Positions 15,176 to 24,128 of a stretch of 64,000 nt of DNA are shown here, in pieces; the stretch's first letter is position 1; each line of letters opens with the position of its first letter. Under the pieces are notes generated by a model. It had not been told where the DNA came from. It saw nothing but the letters and a program-made list of their open reading frames with translations, and ran no database searches. Both the position numbers and the translations under genes were made by a program. Origin of the DNA: Candidatus Solibacter usitatus. Lineage in GTDB: Bacteria; Acidobacteriota; Terriglobia; Bryobacterales; Bryobacteraceae. The stretch lies in the NCBI GenBank assembly GCA_016185465.1, contig JACPNO010000036.1:1-64000 (forward strand), written 5' to 3'.

Positions 15176-17483
15176 TGAATTCGAACTGGTAGCGAAATTC
15201 GTTTTTCAGACGGTTCACGGGAGCCTCGGCCGGCCCCAAAATTTTCAACTTCTCCGGCGCCGGCGTCAAGTGATGGCCGAGATCGGTGCTCAGCCGGAGC
15301 GCTTCCGCCTGTTTTTCACTGCGCACCAGCAGATTGGCCATGGCGCTGAACGGCGGATAGTGCATCATGCGGCGGAATCCCAGCTCCTTCTGATAAAACG
15401 CGGGATAGTCCTGCGCGGCCGCCAGGCGAATCGCGTAGTGATCCGGATTTACGGTCTGCACCAGCACGATGCCGTGGAGATCGCCGCGCCCCGCGCGCCC
15501 CGCGACTTGAGTGAGCAGTTGAAACGTGCGTTCGGCGGCGCGGAAATCGGGCAGGCCAAGTCCGACGTCGGCTGAGACCGCGCCCACCAGCGTCACATTG
15601 GGAATATCGTGGCCCTTGGCGATCATCTGCGTGCCTACCAGAATGTCAAAGCGGCGCTCGCGAAACCCGTCGAGAATGGCTTCGTAGTGGCGCTTGCCGG
15701 TAACACTGTCGCGATCCAGACGGGCGATGCGGGCTTTTGGAAAATCGCGATGCAGCTCTTCCTCCACTTTCTCCGAGCCCGTGCCGAGAAAGTAAATGTG
15801 ATCGCTCTGGCAAGCCGGACATTTCGTCGGGACTCTCTCCGCGTAGTTGCAATAGTGGCAGAGCAGGCGGTGATCGCGGCGATGAAACGTCATGGTGATC
15901 GCGCAGTTGCGGCATTCGACGCGCTTGCCACAAGCACGGCACGCGACGGCGCTGGAAAATCCGCGCCGATTGAGAAACAGCATGGTCTGCTCGCCGTTCT
16001 CCAGGCGCTGGCCGATCGCCTCCAGCAGACGCCGCGAAAAAGTCGCCACCTTGCGCGTCTCCACAAATTCCACGCGCATGTCGATCAATTCCACCTCGGG
16101 CATGGGCCGCGCTTCAATGCGCCCCGGCAATTCCAGCAGTGTGTACTTGCCGCGCTCGACGTTGTAGCGGCTTTCGAGACTAGGCGTCGCCGAACCCAGA
16201 ATCACGCACGCGCCGGCGGCTTGCGCACGCACGACGGCCACATCGCGCCCGTGATAACGCGGCGTCTCTTCCTGTTTGTAGCTCTGGTCGTGTTCCTCAT
16301 CGACGACGATCAGGCCGAGATTTTCCACTGGCGCAAATACTCCAGAGCGCGTGCCGACAACTACGCACGAGCCTCCGGAGCGGATCTTGCGCCACTCGGC
16401 GGCGCGCTCGCTATCGGCGAAAGCGCTATGCAGGATGGCCACGCGATCTCCGAATCGCCCAAAAAACTGCCCGGCTACGGCCGGTGTGAGCGCGATCTCC
16501 GGCACCAGCAGCAGCGCGCTGCGGCCCGCCGCGAGCGTGGCGTCAATGGCGTTCAGGTAGACTTCGGTTTTTCCCGAGCCGGTGACGCCGTGCAACAGAA
16601 AAGTATGAAACTGTTTCGCGTTAACGGTCTTGCGGATGGCGTCGAACGCCGCTTGCTGGGCCGGATTCAAATTGTGCGGTGCGCGCACCGCCCCACCGGA
16701 GATGCCGCCTAGGGGCTCGCGCGTAAGCTCCACGTATTTTTTGCGCGCGAGCGATCGCGCCGCCGTGCTGGCGTTGCGCACAATGCTTTCCAGCTCTTTC
16801 AAATTGTGCGAGCCCGGATGCATTTCGAGAAACGCGTGCAGCTCCCGCTCAGCCTTGGGCAGTTTGCCTTCCACCGCCCGCCCGGAAAGCTCGACGCGCA
16901 ATTTTTCCGACGCCGCGCGCAGCGGGTCACGGTCGGTCTGCACCTGCTCGGCCATGATGAAGCCTTTGCGCTCGAGCGAGCGAATAGCTTTGTCGGCGAG
17001 AGGCAGCTTCTTTGTCAAATAGGCAGCCGACAGCGGACGGCTATCGAGCGCATGCAGCACTGCGGCCACGGGATCTTCGGGCGAGGCGTCTAGCAGCAAC
17101 TGGCGCGCGGCATCGCGTCCGGCATCGGTGAGGGAATAAATTTTCCCCGACCGGATATCCGCCGCCAGCGGCAGCATGCCGCGCAGCACTTCGCCCAGCG
17201 GCGCGCAATAATAATTCGCAATCCAACGGGCGAGCGAAAGCAGCGCGGCATCGAGCACCGGCGCGGTATCGATCAAGCGCAGCACGTCGCGCGCGGCCAT
17301 CGAGGGAGCTTCATCGTGGCAACGCAACACCACGCCAGTCATTTTGCGCGGGCCGAATGGCACCAGCACGCGGCAGCCGGGCAGCACGCGGTGGCGCAGC
17401 GTTAGGGGCAGCGCGTAGGTGAACGCCTGGTCGAGCGGCACGGGCAAACTGACATCGCAGTAAAGAAATGCGCCGGGCGGCAT
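15090..17483 (-). CDS. priA: Primosomal protein N' (replication restart helicase), altered C terminus
   Basis: The 797-residue frame contains the PriA DNA-binding N terminus, Walker A GVTGSGKTEVYL, the DEEH box VVDEEHDQSYKQ, and eight zinc-binding cysteines in the CRACGKRVECRNC to CPAC block. PriA reloads the replisome at collapsed forks. Family members continue about 40-50 residues after the FRYQ region. Here FRYQFEFI is followed by ARNCDAGEVRTAHRGGGC, which is out-of-frame DUF4188 sequence, so the C-terminal domain tail is replaced. The ATG is 3 bases after the dinB stop codon, suggesting one operon. Confidence 0.9.
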   Translation of the reverse strand: MPPGAFLYCDVSLPVPLDQAFTYALPLTLRHRVLPGCRVLVPFGPRKMTGVVLRCHDEAPSMAARDVLRLIDTAPVLDAALLSLARWIANYYCAPLGEVLRGMLPLAADIRSGKIYSLTDAGRDAARQLLLDASPEDPVAAVLHALDSRPLSAAYLTKKLPLADKAIRSLERKGFIMAEQVQTDRDPLRAASEKLRVELSGRAVEGKLPKAERELHAFLEMHPGSHNLKELESIVRNASTAARSLARKKYVELTREPLGGISGGAVRAPHNLNPAQQAAFDAIRKTVNAKQFHTFLLHGVTGSGKTEVYLNAIDATLAAGRSALLLVPEIALTPAVAGQFFGRFGDRVAILHSAFADSERAAEWRKIRSGGSCVVVGTRSGVFAPVENLGLIVVDEEHDQSYKQEETPRYHGRDVAVVRAQAAGACVILGSATPSLESRYNVERGKYTLLELPGRIEARPMPEVELIDMRVEFVETRKVATFSRRLLEAIGQRLENGEQTMLFLNRRGFSSAVACRACGKRVECRNCAITMTFHRRDHRLLCHYCNYAERVPTKCPACQSDHIYFLGTGSEKVEEELHRDFPKARIARLDRDSVTGKRHYEAILDGFRERRFDILVGTQMIAKGHDIPNVTLVGAVSADVGLGLPDFRAAERTFQLLTQVAGRAGRGDLHGIVLVQTVNPDHYAIRLAAAQDYPAFYQKELGFRRMMHYPPFSAMANLLVRSEKQAEALRLSTDLGHHLTPAPEKLKILGPAEAPVNRLKNEFRYQFEFIARNCDAGEVRTAHRGGGCGQTRWPAAP

Positions 17484-17486
17484 TCG

Positions 17487-18323
17487 CTAGTCGCTGCTTC
17501 CCGAGGGACGTTTGCCCGGCAAATCAGCCGGATTCTCATGCACGCGCTCGCGAAATCGCGCCTTCATCCCCGTGGCCAGCGAAACAGCGGATTCGCCGTA
17601 TTTGTCGCGCAGGCGATCGGCGGCTGCGAGCGCGTGCTTCCACCGGTCGTGCTGATCTTCGGGCAGCAGATCGAGCTGCGCGCCCTCATCGACGAACGAC
17701 GATGCCTGCACGCCGAGCAGGCGCACGGTCGAGCCGGCTTTCCAGTTCTTGCGGAAAAGCGCCCGGATGTTTTCGAAGATTTCCGTGTCGATCTGCGTGG
17801 GCCGCTCGAGCGAATGCGCGCGCGTGATCGTGGTGAAATCCGAGTAGCGCAGCTTGAGCTGAACCGTTCGCGCGTGCAAATGACCCTCTCGCAAGCGGCG
17901 CCCCACCATCTCGGAAAGGCGCGCCAGCGTGGCTTCGAGCGCGCTCTGTACGGCAGTGTCCTGGTTGTAGGTGTGCTCATGGCTGACGGATTTCGCCTCG
18001 CTCGATGCGCCGATTTCGCCGTCGTACCAGCCGCCCGCGTCCAGGCCGCGCGCTTTACCGGCGAGCGCCAGGCCCCACTTGCCGAAGCGGCTTTTCAGAA
18101 ATTGCTCGTCGTACTTTGCGAGATCGCCGATCTTGCGGATTCCCAGCGCGTGCAGATTTTGTTCGGTGACTTTGCCCACGCCGGGAATTTTGCGCACGTC
18201 GAGCGGGGCGAGATACGCGACCTCGGCGCCGGGGATAATCCACAGCACGCCGTTAGGCTTGGCTTGATCAGACGCGATCTTGGCCATCAGACGCGACGCC
18301 GCAATTCCTACCGAGCAATTCAA
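17487..18323 (-). pseudogene. dinB: DNA polymerase IV (DinB), C-terminal fragment of split gene
   Basis: The 278 codons run from a TTG reading NCSVGIAASRLMAKIASDQ to the C terminus and cover the palm remainder, thumb (RKIPGVGKVTEQNL) and little-finger domain (SVSHEHTYNQDTAVQSAL). It resumes after a gap of about 30 family residues that should join it to the N-terminal fragment at 18320-18640. The two frames overlap by the four bases TTGA, which might permit re-initiation, but the palm segment between them is physically absent. A functional polymerase is therefore unlikely. Confidence 0.85.
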
Positions 18324-18640
18324 TACGCTTCATCGATCGACGCCATTTCCACCAGCGGGGAAAACTGATTCAGGACCTCGAACGCCTTGGCGGAATATTC
18401 GCGATAGCGCTCAGGATGCCCGTCGACGAAAATGGCGTGCGGGCATAGTTTGTACGCGGTGCGCAGCGGCAGCGCCGAGTGCACGCCGAACTTGCGGGCC
18501 TCATAGGACGCAGCCGAAACTACGCCGCGCTCATTGGGCCGCCCGCCCACGACAACGGCTTTGCCTTTGAGCGACGGATCGAACAAGTCCTCGACGGAGA
18601 CGAAGAACGCGTCCATGTCGACGTGGAAGTAAGTGCGCAT
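18320..18640 (-). pseudogene. dinB: DNA polymerase IV (DinB), N-terminal fragment of split gene
   Basis: The 106 codons encode the Y-family N terminus: HVDMDAFFVSVE with the first catalytic Asp pair, YEARKFGVHSALPL, and the second catalytic motif in SIDEAY, after which a TGA follows at once. In intact Pol IV this motif continues LDV and about 28 more residues before CSVGIA. Here CSVGIA resumes immediately in another frame at 18323. A short deletion with a frameshift is the simplest explanation; a sequence or assembly error is possible. Confidence 0.85.
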
Positions 18641-18675
18641 CTCAATACGAAAACGCAGAAATCAGTTGCCGGGCT

Positions 18676-19107
18676 TCAAACCGGGTCTGCTGTTCTGAGC
18701 CATGTGGCAATGGCCGGAAGTTCAGTCTGATCCATCTCCAGCCGAAACACTAGATATGTCCCGCTCGACGGTGAATCTTGTGCTTCGCCTTTCAAAATAA
18801 TCGCTCCCCTACCATTGCCACACAGGCGCAACTCTAAGTATGGCTCCATCGGATGGAGTTCGGCGGGACCCACGAGATCAGAGTAGAGCCTTTCGATCTG
18901 AGATGCGAAGCGATTCAACTCGCCTTGATAGAACAAGACTCGAATCGTTCCGCTCCACGGTCCCACCCGAACATCCAGATTTCCTTCTAGCCAACTATCC
19001 TGGTTGAGGGGTTCCGTAATCTCGAGCGTGACGTGATCGGCTCCGCTCTTGCCGATGAGGATCCGATTGGCGGTGTCGAACTCACGCATTCGATCCGAGG
19101 ATAGCAT
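18676..19107 (-). CDS. Conserved hypothetical protein (WapI-like fold suspected)
   Basis: The protein has 143 residues, or 137 if the second ATG at 19089 is used (MREFDTANRIL). There is no signal or membrane segment. The sequence pattern is alternating beta strands with GPWSGTIRVLF, ELNRFASQIERLYSDL, and a terminal MDQTELPAIATWL. This resembles small bacterial proteins related to WapI-type immunity families, but the assignment is weak. It lies 30 bases after prmC in the same direction and may be read with prfA-prmC. Confidence 0.55.
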   Translation of the reverse strand: MLSSDRMREFDTANRILIGKSGADHVTLEITEPLNQDSWLEGNLDVRVGPWSGTIRVLFYQGELNRFASQIERLYSDLVGPAELHPMEPYLELRLCGNGRGAIILKGEAQDSPSSGTYLVFRLEMDQTELPAIATWLRTADPV

Positions 19108-19137
19108 TCAGAAGTGTCTTCAACGATGGACCCAGCT

Positions 19138-19956
19138 TCACGCGAGCCGAGCCGCGATCACGCGCGGGATGCCGGCCAGGTCCGGTACGATCTTCACTTC
19201 TCTCCAGCCGCGCAGCATCGCCGCCACGCCGTCCCTGCTTTGAAAACCGAGCTCCATGATGAGCCAGCCGCCGGGACGCAGCACGCGCGCAGCGTCTTCC
19301 ACAAGCCGCGCGTACACATCCAACCCGGATTCCCCGCCATAGAGCGCCAGCTCCGGCTCCCAATCGCGCACCTCGCGCTGCAGTCCCACTTGGTCCGTGC
19401 GCGGGACGTAGGGCGGATTGGAAACGATCAGGTCCATCGACCGGCTTGCCACCGCGCTCAGCAGATCGCCGCGCACGAATGCGACCGGCGCTTTCAATCG
19501 GCGCGCATTCTCCGCGGCAACGGCCAGTGCATCACCTGAAATATCAAGAGCAAAAACCTGCGTTCCCGTTTCAAGCGCCAGCGTAACCGCCAACGCGCCC
19601 GATCCCGTGCCGACGTCTAGGATGCGCCGCGCACCGACCGCCAGCGCAGCCTGCACCACGCCTTCCGTCTCCGGCCGGGGAATAAACACCGCTGGCGTGA
19701 CGCGGAATTCGCGTCCATAAAATTCCTGCCGCCCGGTGATGTACTGCGTAGGTTTGCCCTGCATCCGTTCATGCAGGTATCGACCGTAGTGAATCCACTC
19801 CACTTCTTCCAACTCGCGATCGGAATGCGCGAACAAATACGGCCGCTCGCAATCCAGCGCGTGGCACAGCAGCACCTCAGCCGTCAGGCGCGGCGCAATG
19901 ACAGCGGCATCTTCGAGAAGTTTTGAGCCTTGCAGGAGAGCAGTCTGGACGGTCAT
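19138..19956 (-). CDS. prmC: Peptide chain release factor N5-glutamine methyltransferase
   Basis: The protein has 272 residues from ATG 19956 (a GTG directly before it is also possible). It has an N-terminal helical substrate-recognition domain with PTQYITGRQEFYGREF, then a Rossmann methyltransferase with SAM loop DVGTGSGAL and the catalytic NPPY near residue 180. PrmC methylates the Gln of the GGQ motif in release factors. Its substrate gene prfA lies directly upstream, 9 bases away, as in many bacteria. Confidence 0.95.
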   Translation of the reverse strand: MTVQTALLQGSKLLEDAAVIAPRLTAEVLLCHALDCERPYLFAHSDRELEEVEWIHYGRYLHERMQGKPTQYITGRQEFYGREFRVTPAVFIPRPETEGVVQAALAVGARRILDVGTGSGALAVTLALETGTQVFALDISGDALAVAAENARRLKAPVAFVRGDLLSAVASRSMDLIVSNPPYVPRTDQVGLQREVRDWEPELALYGGESGLDVYARLVEDAARVLRPGGWLIMELGFQSRDGVAAMLRGWREVKIVPDLAGIPRVIAARLA

Positions 19957-19965
19957 CACGGCGCG

Positions 19966-21045
19966 TCAGGCCGCTTCGCCGTCTTCTTTCAGCTTCTCGG
20001 TCTGATAGTAAGAAATCAGGGCGTCGATCAGTGGATCGAGCTTGCCTTCCATCACCTGGTCGAGCTGATGCAGGGTGAGATGAATGCGATGATCGGTCAC
20101 GCGGTTCTGGGGAAAATTATACGTGCGGATTTTTTCGCTGCGGTCGCCGGTGCCGACCATCGTGCGCCGCTCGGCGCCTAGCGCCGCCTGCTGCTTCTCC
20201 AGCTCCATCTCATAAAGACGGGAGCGCAGCACGCGCTCGGCCTTGGCGCGGTTCTTGATCTGCGATTTCTCATCCTGACAGGAAACTACCAGCCCCGTGG
20301 GCAGGTGCGTGATGCGCACCGCGGAGTAAGTGGTGTTCACCGATTGTCCACCGGGACCGGAGGAACAGAACGTATCGATGCGGACGTCCTTGGCTTCGAG
20401 CTTTACTTCGACTTCGTCAGCTTCGGGCAGCACGGCGACGGTGATGGCCGAAGTATGCACTCGCCCCTGCTGCTCAGTCTGCGGAACACGCTGCACGCGA
20501 TGCACGCCGCTTTCGTACTTCAGCTTGCTATAAACTTTCTGGCCGTTCACCAGGGCGATGACTTCCTTGAGACCGCCCACCGACGACTCGCTCGACGACG
20601 TCACGTCGATCTTCCAGCCCTGCGCCTCGGCGTAGCGCGAGTACATGCGGAAAACTTCGGCGGCGAACAGCGTGGCTTCGTCGCCGCCGGTGCCGGCGCG
20701 AATTTCGAGCACCACGTTTTTTTCGTCGTTAGGATCTTTGGGAAGCAGCAGGACCTTCAGCTCTTCCTCGATGCGCGCCTGTTCCGGCTCGATGCGCGTC
20801 ACTTCGTCGGCGGCCATCTGCTGCAGCTCGGCGTCGGCCTCGTTCATCATGGAGCGGGCTTGCCCCAGATCGGCCGCCAGCTTTTTCCACTCGCGGTAGA
20901 GACTGACGATTTCGGAGATTTCGCTGTGCGCCTTGGCGGCTTTGCGGTACTGATCGCTATCGCCGATCACGACGGGGTCGGCGAGCTGGCGCGTCAACTC
21001 CTCGAAGCGCACCTCGGTCTGGTCCAGCCGGTCTCTAAATTGCAT
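19966..21045 (-). CDS. prfA: Peptide chain release factor 1
   Basis: The protein has 359 residues, the normal RF1 length. It shows the peptidyl-tRNA hydrolysis motif [10 protein letters not shown] near residue 230. The codon-recognition tripeptide reads PQT in [17 protein letters not shown], which fits the RF1-type PxT and not the RF2-type SPF. It recognises UAA and UAG. It stands between the DUF1385 gene and prmC, a widely conserved order. Confidence 0.96.
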   Translation of the reverse strand: MQFRDRLDQTEVRFEELTRQLADPVVIGDSDQYRKAAKAHSEISEIVSLYREWKKLAADLGQARSMMNEADAELQQMAADEVTRIEPEQARIEEELKVLLLPKDPNDEKNVVLEIRAGTGGDEATLFAAEVFRMYSRYAEAQGWKIDVTSSSESSVGGLKEVIALVNGQKVYSKLKYESGVHRVQRVPQTEQQGRVHTSAITVAVLPEADEVEVKLEAKDVRIDTFCSSGPGGQSVNTTYSAVRITHLPTGLVVSCQDEKSQIKNRAKAERVLRSRLYEMELEKQQAALGAERRTMVGTGDRSEKIRTYNFPQNRVTDHRIHLTLHQLDQVMEGKLDPLIDALISYYQTEKLKEDGEAA

Positions 21046-21054
21046 GGCCGTTAG

Positions 21055-22032
21055 TTAGGCGATCACCAGCTCGCCGCCCTGCTTGGCTTCGAGCATCATC
21101 GCGTGATCCAGAGCGGAGATCGCCACCGCGGCCTGGTCGTCGGAAGGCGGCTGCGTAGTCACGCGCTGCAGCCAGAGCCCGGGCGCCGTCAGCAGCGCCA
21201 TGAACGAGCCGCGCCGCTTGGCCGCGAACCGGATCAGCTCATAACTCAGCCCGGCAATTACCGGCAGCAGCACCACGCGCGCCAGCAGCCGCATGGCAAA
21301 AGTGTTGACCGGCACCAGCGCGTACACGATCATCGAAATCACCATCACCACCAGCAGAAAGCTGGTGCCGCAGCGGGGATGAAACGTGCTGAACAATTGC
21401 GCGTTGGCGATATTTACCGGCTTTCCCGATTCGTAATTGAAGACCACCTTGTGCTCCGCGCCGTGATATTCGAACACGCGGTGGATGTCCTTGGAACGGG
21501 AAACCAGCAGCAGAAAAACCAGGAAAATGCCCATGCGCAACAGGCCGTCGGCAAGATTGAACGCCAGGCGACCGTTGAGCGCCGGATACCATTTGCCTAG
21601 CGACGTCACCAGGTACAGCGGAACAAATTTGTACAGAAAAAGGAAAAAACCGAGAGACAGAATCACGTTGAGCGTCAGCGCCCAGGAAGAAATCTCGGCC
21701 GGCTTTTCGGTGGATTCGGGAGTTTGCAGGGCCACATTCGCCGAATACCGCAAGGCTTTGATACCGAGCGACATAGCCTGGCCCAGCGTGCCCAGGCCGC
21801 GCAGGATGGGGTACTTGAAAATCGGATACTTCTCCGACATGCGCGCCACCGGCATTTCTTCGGTGACGATTTCGCCCGATGGCCGGCGCACGGCCACGCA
21901 GTAGCTGTGGGGCGCGCGCATCATGACGCCCTCCATCACCGCCTGCCCGCCCACCAGGGTTTCTTCCCCGCTCTCAAGCACCGGCATCATCTGGATGTGC
22001 GCGGCAAGCCGCAAGTAGGTTCGCAAGGACAC
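21055..22032 (-). CDS. DUF1385 (YqhQ-like) membrane protein
   Basis: GTG at 22032 has GAGGA five bases upstream and is preferred over the TTG at 22044, giving 325 residues. The family signature VGGQAVMEGVMMRAPHSY lies near residue 30, with HGAEHKVVFNYE and FHPRCGTSFLL further on. About five membrane helices are visible. The biochemical role of YqhQ/DUF1385 proteins is not settled. It heads the conserved cluster with prfA and prmC and has its own TATAAT box. Confidence 0.9.
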   Translation of the reverse strand: MSLRTYLRLAAHIQMMPVLESGEETLVGGQAVMEGVMMRAPHSYCVAVRRPSGEIVTEEMPVARMSEKYPIFKYPILRGLGTLGQAMSLGIKALRYSANVALQTPESTEKPAEISSWALTLNVILSLGFFLFLYKFVPLYLVTSLGKWYPALNGRLAFNLADGLLRMGIFLVFLLLVSRSKDIHRVFEYHGAEHKVVFNYESGKPVNIANAQLFSTFHPRCGTSFLLVVMVISMIVYALVPVNTFAMRLLARVVLLPVIAGLSYELIRFAAKRRGSFMALLTAPGLWLQRVTTQPPSDDQAAVAISALDHAMMLEAKQGGELVIA

Positions 22033-22050
22033 AGTATTCCTCAAACACCT

Positions 22051-22056
22051 ATTATA
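22051..22056 (-). promoter_or_regulatory. Consensus -10 box (TATAAT) for the DUF1385-prfA-prmC genes
   Basis: TATAAT on the minus strand ends 18 bases before the GTG at 22032, which would start the transcript about 12 bases upstream of translation. No good -35 hexamer is visible at 16-18 bases. Confidence 0.45.
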
Positions 22057-22113
22057 AGGCGAAATACCGTGCGGCGCTGACCTGGGTAGTTCCTAAGTCT
22101 GCGGTGCTTTTGG

Positions 22114-22140
22114 TGGCGGCCTTGAAAGGGCAGGCCGCCA
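22114..22140. repeat. 9-bp inverted repeat
   Basis: TGGCGGCCT and AGGCCGCCA are separated by 9 bases. It lies between the DUF1385 promoter and the transposase remnant. No T-tract follows on either strand, so terminator function is doubtful; it may be the border of the old insertion. Confidence 0.4.
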
Positions 22141-22255
22141 GAGGTTCACGCGTCCTCTTCCGTGAAAGCAAAACTTTTTGGAGTGGACTCCTGCTGAAAA
22201 CCTTTTCAAACTTCTTTTTGAAATCTTCATGTCATTGCAGAGCTTCATCACAGTG

Positions 22256-22740
22256 GTGACGCGCTGGACCACGGACATTTTCGTTGAAGGCCTTCGGCAC
22301 GCCACGGCAGCCACGCCCTACCAGGTCCCGGCTGATGGTTTCAATACCTATCCGAGTGCAATCAACAGCACGCTGAGCGACCGTGTGGACTTCGCGCAGC
22401 TCATCAAGGTCTATCGCGCCTCGGTTGCCGGTGAAGCGCGGTACAGCCCGGCAGAAGTAGTTTCCAGGGAGCGAGTCCCAGTCATCGGCAATCCTGGTCC
22501 AAAGCGCGTTTGCGCTAGCCACATCGAGCGCCAAAATCTCACCATGCGAACTCAGATTCGCCGACTGACGCGGTTAACAAATGGCTTTAGTAAGAAATGG
22601 GAGAATCTATGGGCGGCATTGTGCCTTCATTTCGCGTGGTCCAACTTTTGCCGAATTCACCGCACGCTTTGTTTCACCCCTGCAATGCAGGCCGGAATCA
22701 CTGACCGTGTCTGGGCACATCGCCGAATTTTTAGCTCAAA
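22256..22740 (+). pseudogene. IS1-like transposase remnant
   Basis: The frame contains the C-terminal two thirds of an IS1-family-type DDE transposase: DGFNTYPSAINSTLSDRVDF, KRVCASHIERQNLTMRTQIR, RRLTRLTNGFSKKWENLWAA and HFAWSNFCRIHRTLCFTPAM. The N-terminal helix-turn-helix part and the first catalytic Asp region are missing and no start codon fits. No terminal inverted repeats or target duplication were recognised. It reads on without a stop into the small ORF at 22769, but that continuation is not transposase sequence. Confidence 0.75.
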
Positions 22741-22768
22741 GGATAGCGGCTGCGTTACGATTAGTTTC

Positions 22769-22984
22769 ATGCCAATAGAGCCTGAGTCGTCGGAAGAGCA
22801 GCGACTAATTGCTGAATATCACATCGCTACCGAGCGGTATACGGCTGCCGTTGGCGAACTAGCACAACATCGGGCAACCATGAGCACGGAAGACTACACT
22901 AAAATCCTGCATATGGTCGAGGATTCGCGGAATGAGTGCGAACGTGTTCGGAATGCCCTCGCCCGTCTACATGAGAAGAAATAG
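22769..22984 (+). CDS. Small hypothetical coiled-coil-like protein
   Basis: The 71 residues (MPIEPESSEEQRLIAEYHIA to RVRNALARLHEKK) are predominantly charged and helical. ATG 22769 is chosen because the sequence upstream in the same frame is decayed transposase. A TACGAT box lies about 10 bases before the ATG, so the transcript would be nearly leaderless. No family was recognised. Confidence 0.5.
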   Translation: MPIEPESSEEQRLIAEYHIATERYTAAVGELAQHRATMSTEDYTKILHMVEDSRNECERVRNALARLHEKK

Positions 22985-23033
22985 CGTCAACGCACTTTTA
23001 GGACACTACTCTGATCTGTCTTAAGCTCCGGCC

Positions 23034-23990
23034 TTAGCGCGGTCTGAGGTCCACCGAGCGCACCGTGCCCCTTCGCAGGTCGACAGAACAGGAGAATTCA
23101 AAGCGGTCCTCTTGTCCCCTCCGGCGAGCAGTGGCGACGCCGCCAATCCAGTCGTCGGTGCCGGGGCGATTGTCCGCTTGTATCTGGCCAACGCTTACGC
23201 GCCGGTAGCCCTCCCGCTGCAGACGCTTCTGGACCATAGCCGCACAGGCTGGAATCGCCGGGTTGTTGGGAGACAACGCAGCCCGGTTTGGCATTGGGGG
23301 CGGGGCGCCCTGTATCGTGGCTGACCGCAGCACACCGGTCGTCAGGTCTATCGAGCACGAGAAACGATGCACCTCCGCAGGCCGGCCGCCCGGATGAACT
23401 TCCAGTTCGCCAATCACCCAATCGTTGCGGCCCGGATTGTCATCCAGACGGGTGTTGCGAAAATCCACCACCGGCACGTGAAAGCGCTCTACTCCCTGAT
23501 GCCGGATGTTGTCCACACAAATCTTTATCGCCTCTTCGGTGTCCACTCTTCGCTCGCGGTACGCGCGCGGTGGCGGTCCCATGCGGCCGTTCCAGGTGAT
23601 ATCGAACCTGTAGCCTTCCGCGCCGCCTCTGGAATCTTCGATGTGCACGACGGCAAAACCGCCGTCGCGAGGCTCGCGAATCAAATCCTGCCGGCCGCGC
23701 CCATCCACTCCCATGAAGCGGAAGTTGGCGGGATTGCGCGGCAGGTAGCCGTTGCACTCGAAGCTGCGCCATTGCGCGGGCTGTCCGCGCAGCGTGCGCA
23801 ATACCGCGATGTCTCCCCGAATCTCGACCTCGGCGGCGCCATCGACAATCACTTCGACGGTGCACCTGCCCTCTTCGGGATTGCCGTCGCCTCGCAGGTA
23901 AGCCTGGCGTTCAGAGACTTCGATCTGGGCGCACAGTGACCCGGCGATCATGGCGAAAGCGGCGCTGGCGACAACGAAACGTCGATACAT
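23034..23990 (-). CDS. Secreted protein with a duplicated C-terminal domain
   Basis: The start at ATG 23990 has GAGGAG seven bases upstream. The 318-residue product has a Sec signal peptide (YRRFVVASAAFAMIAGSLCA). After an N-terminal beta region, two similar modules follow. Module 1 (about 150-225) contains CVDNIRHQGV, NPGRNDWVIGELEV and HRFSCSIDLTTGVLRS. Module 2 (about 240-318) contains CAAMVQKRLQREGY, RPGTDDWIGGV and FEFSCSVDLRRGTVRS. Both have a conserved Cys pair, DW and FSCS(I/V)DL. I recognise no named family; a periplasmic or extracellular role is inferred. It stands alone between the small ORF and the ADOP permease. Confidence 0.8.
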   Translation of the reverse strand: MYRRFVVASAAFAMIAGSLCAQIEVSERQAYLRGDGNPEEGRCTVEVIVDGAAEVEIRGDIAVLRTLRGQPAQWRSFECNGYLPRNPANFRFMGVDGRGRQDLIREPRDGGFAVVHIEDSRGGAEGYRFDITWNGRMGPPPRAYRERRVDTEEAIKICVDNIRHQGVERFHVPVVDFRNTRLDDNPGRNDWVIGELEVHPGGRPAEVHRFSCSIDLTTGVLRSATIQGAPPPMPNRAALSPNNPAIPACAAMVQKRLQREGYRRVSVGQIQADNRPGTDDWIGGVATARRRGQEDRFEFSCSVDLRRGTVRSVDLRPR

Positions 23991-24128
23991 TGGAGTTCTC
24001 CTCAGATAACGTAGCATTTCACATGCCGAAGATCTCACATTATTTTTCAAGGCGATACGGGGTAAGTCAAGGCCAAGGCGGCATTCGGCTGCGCAGATTC
24101 TGCACGGAGAACCGAAAACAGTCCTGCG

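Noticed and set aside
22178-22984. A single 268-residue protein
   Set aside because: The first two thirds are decayed transposase lacking its N terminus and the last 71 residues are unrelated; read-through is fortuitous.
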